This document shows positions 59,320 through 64,000 of a stretch of DNA of 64,000 bases, piece by piece. Under the pieces are notes generated by a model. The model did no database searches and was not told the DNA's origin. It was given only the letters and a program-made list of their open reading frames with translations. Source of the DNA: Bradyrhizobium sp. B097 (GTDB taxonomy: Bacteria; Pseudomonadota; Alphaproteobacteria; Rhizobiales; Xanthobacteraceae); assembly GCF_038957035.1 (NCBI RefSeq), contig NZ_CP152412.1, positions 1,980,501 to 2,044,500 on the forward strand. The letters are read 5' to 3'. Position 1 is the stretch's first letter. The number at the start of each line of letters is the position of its first letter. Both the position numbers and the translations under genes were made by a program.

Positions 59320-60270
59320 ATGAGCACCGCAGAGACCAGTGACGCCGGACCTCGCCTGAAGCCGCTCAACCCGCTGACCTTGCGCGACCTGTCGACCAAG
59401 TCGAACCTTGCCGGTGCGGTGCGCGCGGCCAGCCATTACGGGATGATCGCTGTGGTCGGCGCGCTGATCTGGTTGGTCTCATCGCATTACGGTTTGCCAT
59501 GGGCGTCGCCGCTGATTGCCATCCAGGGCTATTTCGTCGCGTTCCTGTTCATGGTGGTGCACGAGACCGCGCACAAGACGGCGTTTCGCAGTCACGCACT
59601 CAATCTTGTGGTCGGCAACCTGTCGGCCTTCATGATCGGATTGCCTTACCAATATTACTGCCTGTTTCACTGGGACCACCATCGCTACACCCAGGATCCG
59701 GAGAAGGACCCGGAGCTGATCGTCGGTCCCAAGCCCGCGTCGGACACCCAGCTCGCAATCGCCTATTCGGGACTGTTGCAGGTGCTGGTCCGGATCCGGC
59801 TGATGTTTCGGCATGCACTCACCGGGAAGGTGATCGTGCCGTGGATTCCGCAGCACAAGCGCGCCTCGATCGTGCTGGAGTCGAGGCTTTATCTCGCGGG
59901 TTACCTGCTGTTGCTGGCGGCATCGCTCGCGCTGCACAGCGCGATCCTGCTCTTTGTGTGGATCGTGCCGCTGCTCGCCGGCCAGCTCATCCTGCGCCCG
60001 TATCTCTACGCAGAACACACCGGTTGCGAGCGGACGCGGAGCGCATTCGAGAACACCCGCACCACGATGACGGGCCGGATCATGAAATGGTTCGCTTGGA
60101 ACATGCCCTACCATGTCGAGCACCACGCCTATCCGACGGTGCCGTTCCATGCGTTGCCGAAGCTGAACGCGATCGTCGATGGCCACATCGTGTATCGCGG
60201 CAGCAACTACCGCGCCGTGACGCAAGAGACCTGGGCCTGGTTCCGCCGTCAGCGGCAACGCTCGGTTTGA
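59320..60270 (+). CDS. Fatty-acid desaturase family membrane protein
   Basis: This 316-residue di-iron membrane enzyme has the three histidine boxes HETAH (81-85), HWDHH (117-121) and HVEHH (265-269), plus an extra His in AEHTGCER near 233. Four to five transmembrane segments flank the boxes. The spacing fits soluble-acyl or beta-carotene-hydroxylase-like desaturases. It inserts a double bond or hydroxyl using O2 at the inner membrane. It follows the MetX-like gene in one operon and ends 3 nt before the convergent TetR gene. Confidence 0.88.
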   Translation: MSTAETSDAGPRLKPLNPLTLRDLSTKSNLAGAVRAASHYGMIAVVGALIWLVSSHYGLPWASPLIAIQGYFVAFLFMVVHETAHKTAFRSHALNLVVGNLSAFMIGLPYQYYCLFHWDHHRYTQDPEKDPELIVGPKPASDTQLAIAYSGLLQVLVRIRLMFRHALTGKVIVPWIPQHKRASIVLESRLYLAGYLLLLAASLALHSAILLFVWIVPLLAGQLILRPYLYAEHTGCERTRSAFENTRTTMTGRIMKWFAWNMPYHVEHHAYPTVPFHALPKLNAIVDGHIVYRGSNYRAVTQETWAWFRRQRQRSV

Positions 60271-60273
60271 TGC

Positions 60274-60936
60274 TCACGCGTCGGCGTGCGGCCGCAGCAC
60301 CAGATTGACGAGGTTGCGGGCATAGGCCGGCGTCAGCGGCTTGATGCCGAAGACATAGCGATAGAACAGGCTGCCGTAGATCGCGTCATAGATATCGCCG
60401 GGTACGCCCGGCGCGCCAATGCTGCCGTCCTTCTGGCCGGCAGCGATGATTTCCAGCATCCGGCTGCGACGAAGGCCGAGGTAGCGCTCGTAGAACAATT
60501 CCGCCGTGCCGGTCTGCGAGATGCATTCGGAGATCACCGCGAGCTGCACCCGCCCGAACTCGCCCTGCAACGCCTCGACATAGGTCGCGACATGACGGCG
60601 GATGCGGGCCACCGGATGGCCCGCTTCCGGCAGCGGCACCGCCCGCGAGGCCTGGTCGAGGAAGGCATCGATCAGCAAGGCCTCGCGCGATGGCCACCAT
60701 TTGTAGATCGTCATCTTCGAGACGTTGGAATGTCTGGCGATCGCGTCGATGGTGGTGGCGGCAAGGCCGGTGGTCGCCATCAGGCTATAAGCGCTGTGCA
60801 GGATCGCGGCCGTGGTCGCGGCGGAGCGTGGCCGGCCGCGCCGACCCGTTGCCGTATCCTCCGTCTCCGCCTTGCTTCCCGCCATGGCCGGGATTCGTTT
60901 CCTGCGTGTTTGAATCATTGCGTGCCTTGCGGACAT
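60274..60936 (-). CDS. TetR-family transcriptional regulator
   Basis: This 220-residue repressor has an N-terminal HTH (AATTIDAIARHSNVSKMTIYKWWPSREALL, about 58-87) and a C-terminal TetR_C_33/AcrR-like ligand domain (from about 105). It starts with a basic tail. It is convergent to the desaturase operon and divergent from the amidohydrolase gene at 61037, so it may control either. The palindrome at 58212-58226 is a possible target. Confidence 0.9.
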   Translation of the reverse strand: MSARHAMIQTRRKRIPAMAGSKAETEDTATGRRGRPRSAATTAAILHSAYSLMATTGLAATTIDAIARHSNVSKMTIYKWWPSREALLIDAFLDQASRAVPLPEAGHPVARIRRHVATYVEALQGEFGRVQLAVISECISQTGTAELFYERYLGLRRSRMLEIIAAGQKDGSIGAPGVPGDIYDAIYGSLFYRYVFGIKPLTPAYARNLVNLVLRPHADA

Positions 60937-61036
60937 AGCATGAAATCGCGCGCTGTTTCAGATCATCGCCGCCGCTGATACGGTACAACTCGCCAGCGAA
61001 GGCTCAGCTCAACTGCTCATCGAACAGGAGTATCCC

Positions 61037-62062
61037 GTGAAGGCCGTCTACAGTGATCTGCACCGCAGCCACGATCCGCAATTCTTCCTGGTCCGCGGTG
61101 TGGTCCAGCGCACCACCGAGCAGCCCGAGCGCGCCGACCGGCTGCTGGCGGGCCTGAAGGCCGGCAAGCACACGCTGATCGAGCCGACCACATTCGGGCA
61201 GGGGCCGCGGGCGCGGGTGCACAGTCCGGAATATCTGAGCTTTCTCGCTGATGCCTGGGACGAATGGTCGGCGCTCGGCAATGCCGGACCGGAGATGATC
61301 GCGAACATGCACCCGGTGCGCAACGCCGGCACCTATCCCACCCACATCGTCGGCAAGCTCGGCTGGCACACGGTCGACACCGCGGCGCCGATCGGCCCCG
61401 GCACCTGGGCCGGCGCCTGCGCCTCCAGCGACGTCGCGGTTACCGCGGCGCAGATGGTGCTCGACGGCGAGGACGCCGTCTACGCGCTGTGCCGTCCGCC
61501 TGGTCACCACGCCTATCGCGATCTCGCCGGCGGCTTCTGCTTCCTCAACAACAGCGCGATCGCGGCCGAGCATCTGCGCCAGAAGCACGAGCGTGTCGCG
61601 ATCCTCGATGTCGACGTGCATCACGGCAACGGCACGCAAGGCATCTTCTACGAGCGGCCGGACGTCTTCACGGTCTCGATCCACGCCGATCCGTCGTTCT
61701 TCTACCCCTTCGTCTGGGGCTATGCACATGAGCGCGGCGCCGGGCCCGGCCTCGGCACCAATCTCAACATTCCCCTCGCCAAGGGCACCGGCGACGACGA
61801 CTACATCAAGTCGCTCGCGGCGGCGGAGAAGGCGATCCGCTCCTTCGCGCCGACCGCGCTTGTGGTCGCGCTCGGCCTCGACGCCTCCGAGAAGGACCCG
61901 CTCGCGGGCCTCGCCGTCACCACCGACGGCTTCCGGCGGATCGGCGAGGCGCTGGCCCGGCTCGGCCTGCCGACCGTGCTGGTGCAGGAGGGCGGCTATC
62001 TCTCCGATATCCTCGGCGCCAACCTGACGGCGGTGCTCGGCGGATTCGAAGCCGCGCGCTAG
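61037..62062 (+). CDS. Acetylpolyamine amidohydrolase / histone-deacetylase-family protein
   Basis: This 341-residue zinc hydrolase has the His pair H157-H158 in RPPGHHAYRD, zinc ligands Asp193 and His195 in LDVDVHHGNG, a third Asp in ALGLDASEKDP near 280, and the Tyr loop in VQEGGY near 317. Length and residue numbers match the Mycoplana acetylpolyamine amidohydrolase nearly exactly, from memory. It deacetylates N-acetyl polyamines or related acetyl-amines in the cytoplasm. It is next to the TetR gene but not to polyamine genes. Confidence 0.88.
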   Translation: MKAVYSDLHRSHDPQFFLVRGVVQRTTEQPERADRLLAGLKAGKHTLIEPTTFGQGPRARVHSPEYLSFLADAWDEWSALGNAGPEMIANMHPVRNAGTYPTHIVGKLGWHTVDTAAPIGPGTWAGACASSDVAVTAAQMVLDGEDAVYALCRPPGHHAYRDLAGGFCFLNNSAIAAEHLRQKHERVAILDVDVHHGNGTQGIFYERPDVFTVSIHADPSFFYPFVWGYAHERGAGPGLGTNLNIPLAKGTGDDDYIKSLAAAEKAIRSFAPTALVVALGLDASEKDPLAGLAVTTDGFRRIGEALARLGLPTVLVQEGGYLSDILGANLTAVLGGFEAAR

Positions 62063-62126
62063 AGCGGTTTCGAATGATGCGGTGACCGGTTCGCGTGAAG
62101 ATATCCTGCCAAAACAACAACCTGGA

Positions 62127-62156
62127 GCATCGGTTGTGATCGATCAGAACCGATGC
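62127..62156. repeat. 30-bp palindrome, terminator-like extragenic repeat
   Basis: GCATCGGTT-G-TGATC (62127-62141) pairs with its complement to 62156, with one G-G mismatch. The sequence just upstream (AGAGCGGTTTCGAATGATGC and the AAAACAACAACCTGGAGC block) resembles a repeat that follows many Bradyrhizobium genes. It is probably the end of the amidohydrolase transcript. The rest of 62063-62299 holds nothing recognisable. Confidence 0.6.
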
Positions 62157-62299
62157 CACCGCCGCGCGCCGCACAACAAAGCGTCGTGGACTTGCGCCTT
62201 TGCAACCAAAGTCGGAGCAAGCCGTTGGTATTCGGTGCTGGCTTATGATCCTGCCTGGCGGCATCGGCCGGCCAGGCGGGCAGCAACGCGAGGACGGCC

Positions 62300-63229
62300 A
62301 TGAGCGATCTGCTTCGTATCGCCATCGTCGGTTTCGGGGAGATCGCGTGCCGGCAGCACGTGCCTGCGATCGCGAAGACATCAGGCGCCGCACTCGTCGC
62401 GGTGGCCGATCCGGCCAAGAGCCCATCCGGCCTGCCGCATTTCCGCGATTTGCAGGAGTTGTTGCGCGACGGGCCGGAGATCGATGCCGTTGCGCTGTGC
62501 ACGCCGCCGCAGGCGCGTCACGCGCAGGCCGCCGCGGCGCTAGCCGCAGGCAAGCATGTCCTGCTGGAGAAGCCACCTGGGTCTACGTTAAGCGAACTCA
62601 CGCCGTTGATCGCGGCCGCGGGCGAGGCGGGCCGGACATTGTTTGCGGCATGGCACTCGCGCTACGCACCCGCGGTCGGACCGGCGCGGAAATTGCTCGC
62701 CGGCCGCGCGATCAACAAGGTGACCGTCATCTGGAAGGAAGACGTCCGCGTCTGGCATCCAGGCCAGGCGTGGATCTTCGAGGCGGGTGGCTTCGGTGTG
62801 TTCGATCCCGGCATCAACGCACTGTCGATCCTGACCGAGATCCTGCCGCGTTCGGTCTTTGTCAGAAGCGCGGTCCTGGACTTTCCCTCCAATCGGGAGA
62901 CGCCGATTGCCGCAGCAGTCGAGCTGTCCGATGAGAGCGGCCTGCCGATCCACGCCGAATTCGATTTTCGCCAGACCGGGCCGCCGAGCTGGGACATCCT
63001 GTGCGAGACCGAGACCGGGTCTGTGACGCTGTCGAAAGGCGGACGGCAGCTGCGCGACGGCAGCAGGTTGGTGGTCGATGCCACGGACGAGGAATATCCC
63101 GCGCTGTACCGCCGCTTTGTCGCGCTGACGTCGGACGGAAAATCCGAGGTCGACCTCGCGCCCTTGCGGCTCGTCGCCGATAGCTTCATGCTGGGCCGAC
63201 GGCGCCCTGTCGAGGCGTTCGAGGACTGA
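62300..63229 (+). CDS. D-galactose 1-dehydrogenase (Gfo/Idh/MocA family)
   Basis: This 309-residue Rossmann oxidoreductase closely matches Pseudomonas fluorescens galactose dehydrogenase from memory: VGFGEIACRQHVPAI near 11, CTPPQARHAQ near 72, the EKPP motif near 94, WHSRYAPAV near 117, WKEDVRVWHPGQAW near 141 and GVFDPGINALSI near 161. It oxidises beta-D-galactose to galactonolactone with NAD(P), the first step of the De Ley-Doudoroff route. The mutarotase gene starts 2 nt after its stop, in keeping with galactose use. Confidence 0.87.
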   Translation: MSDLLRIAIVGFGEIACRQHVPAIAKTSGAALVAVADPAKSPSGLPHFRDLQELLRDGPEIDAVALCTPPQARHAQAAAALAAGKHVLLEKPPGSTLSELTPLIAAAGEAGRTLFAAWHSRYAPAVGPARKLLAGRAINKVTVIWKEDVRVWHPGQAWIFEAGGFGVFDPGINALSILTEILPRSVFVRSAVLDFPSNRETPIAAAVELSDESGLPIHAEFDFRQTGPPSWDILCETETGSVTLSKGGRQLRDGSRLVVDATDEEYPALYRRFVALTSDGKSEVDLAPLRLVADSFMLGRRRPVEAFED

Positions 63230-63231
63230 CA

Positions 63232-64000
63232 ATGACATCAGCCGGCATTGCTCGCGCGCCCTTCGGCACGTTGCCCGACGGCACCGTGGTCGACCGCGTG
63301 ACGCTGCGCGACGAACACGGCTTTGAGGCCAGCATCCTTCCCTTCGGCGCCACGCTGCAGGCGCTGCTCGCGCCCGATCGCGGCGGGCATTGCGACGACG
63401 TCGTGCTTGGCCACGACGCGTTCGACGGCTATCTCGCGCAGCGCAAATTCTTCGGCGCGACCATCGGGCGCTACGCCAACCGGATCGCCGCCGCGCGCTT
63501 CATGCTCGATGGCGAGACGGTGAAACTCGACGCCAACAACGGCCCCAACGCGCTGCATGGCGGCTTGCAGGGCTTTGATCGCAAGCTGTGGCGGATCGCC
63601 GAACTATCAGATGAACCAGGGCCGACGCTGGTGCTGGAGCGCGAAAGCCCGCATGGCGAAGAGGGCTACCCGGGCAATCTTCAGACGCGGGTGACCTATC
63701 GCGTGGGCGACCCGATGGAACTCTCGATCACCTATGAGGCGACCACCGACCGGCCGACATACGTCAACCTCACCAATCACAGCTTCTTCAATCTCGACGG
63801 CGCGCGCTCAGGCACGCAGATCCTCGATCATCTTTTGACGATCGCTTCCGATCATTTCCTCGCGGTCGACGCCACCGCGATCCCGCTATCGGGCCTGCCG
63901 CGGCCGGTTGACGGCACGCCGTTCGACTTTCGCAAGCCCACCGAGATCGGCGCGCGGATCAGGATGAACGACGAGCAGCTGCGGCTCGGGCGCGGCTATG
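63232..64000 (+). CDS. Galactose mutarotase / aldose 1-epimerase (partial)
   Basis: The frame is open from ATG 63232 to the right edge (256 codons seen, no stop). GalM features are present: GATLQALLAPDR near 38, FFGATIGRYANRIA near 72-85, LHGGLQGFDRKLW near 104 with a substrate-binding His, and TNHSFFNLDG near 178 with the catalytic His. It interconverts alpha and beta anomers of galactose, supplying the anomer used by the dehydrogenase just upstream. The catalytic Glu would lie beyond the window. Confidence 0.9.
   Translation, partial: MTSAGIARAPFGTLPDGTVVDRVTLRDEHGFEASILPFGATLQALLAPDRGGHCDDVVLGHDAFDGYLAQRKFFGATIGRYANRIAAARFMLDGETVKLDANNGPNALHGGLQGFDRKLWRIAELSDEPGPTLVLERESPHGEEGYPGNLQTRVTYRVGDPMELSITYEATTDRPTYVNLTNHSFFNLDGARSGTQILDHLLTIASDHFLAVDATAIPLSGLPRPVDGTPFDFRKPTEIGARIRMNDEQLRLGRGY

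Overview
The window looks like chromosomal DNA of a Bradyrhizobium-type alphaproteobacterium (Nitrobacteraceae). The evidence is a uniformly high GC content with strong third-position GC, dense runs of LysR, AraC, IclR and TetR regulators next to catabolic operons, many ABC importers, and intergenic palindromic repeats of the kind that fill Bradyrhizobium genomes. The genus is an inference from gene style. I saw no rRNA, tRNA, CRISPR array, insertion sequence or phage gene.

Region 1 (1-15383, all on the minus strand) is one long co-directional cluster: a branched-chain-amino-acid-type ABC importer with an AraC regulator inside it; a LivF ATPase fused to a Tm-1-like (UPF0261) domain; the partner TIM-barrel protein; a giant flotillin with hendecad repeats; two tandem SRPBCC proteins; and a molybdenum hydroxylase (FAD, 2Fe-2S and molybdopterin subunits) whose large subunit is split into two ORFs. 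It reads as uptake followed by oxidation of an unknown compound and is the best candidate for an undescribed system. Region 2 (15384-23456) is a repeat-filled spacer followed by an acyl-CoA-dehydrogenase/SDR pair with altered catalytic residues, an AraC regulator, another SDR with a divergent LysR, small proteins and a further LysR. Region 3 (23491-32482) has a DUF2946 protein with a TonB receptor, a LysR remnant, a divergent EF-Tu paralogue, a small outer-membrane protein, an SDR and a second TonB receptor.

Region 4 (32736-37180) carries the lower half of the protocatechuate 4,5-cleavage/gallate pathway (LigJ-type hydratase, RraA-family aldolase, MFS transporter) with a divergent LysR and a clear palindromic operator. 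Region 5 (37429-42473) holds a secreted protein, a GATase, an orphan membrane protein, cytochrome b561, and alanine dehydrogenase with a divergent Lrp regulator. Region 6 (42620-49556) is an IclR regulator divergent from leuC-leuD-leuB-like genes, which are translationally coupled to a nitrate/sulfonate/taurine-type ABC importer and end at a strong hairpin; this suggests catabolism of an imported hydroxy-acid rather than leucine synthesis.

Region 7 (49922-58062) is a complete glucarate/galactarate route to 2-oxoglutarate: galactarate dehydratase, glucarate dehydratase, 5-dehydro-4-deoxyglucarate dehydratase, semialdehyde dehydrogenase, a LysR regulator and an MFS transporter. The two transcription units share a 28-bp promoter element. 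Region 8 (58268-64000) has a MetX-like acyltransferase with a fatty-acid desaturase and TetR regulator, an acetylpolyamine amidohydrolase, and the first steps of oxidative galactose catabolism (galactose 1-dehydrogenase and a truncated mutarotase).
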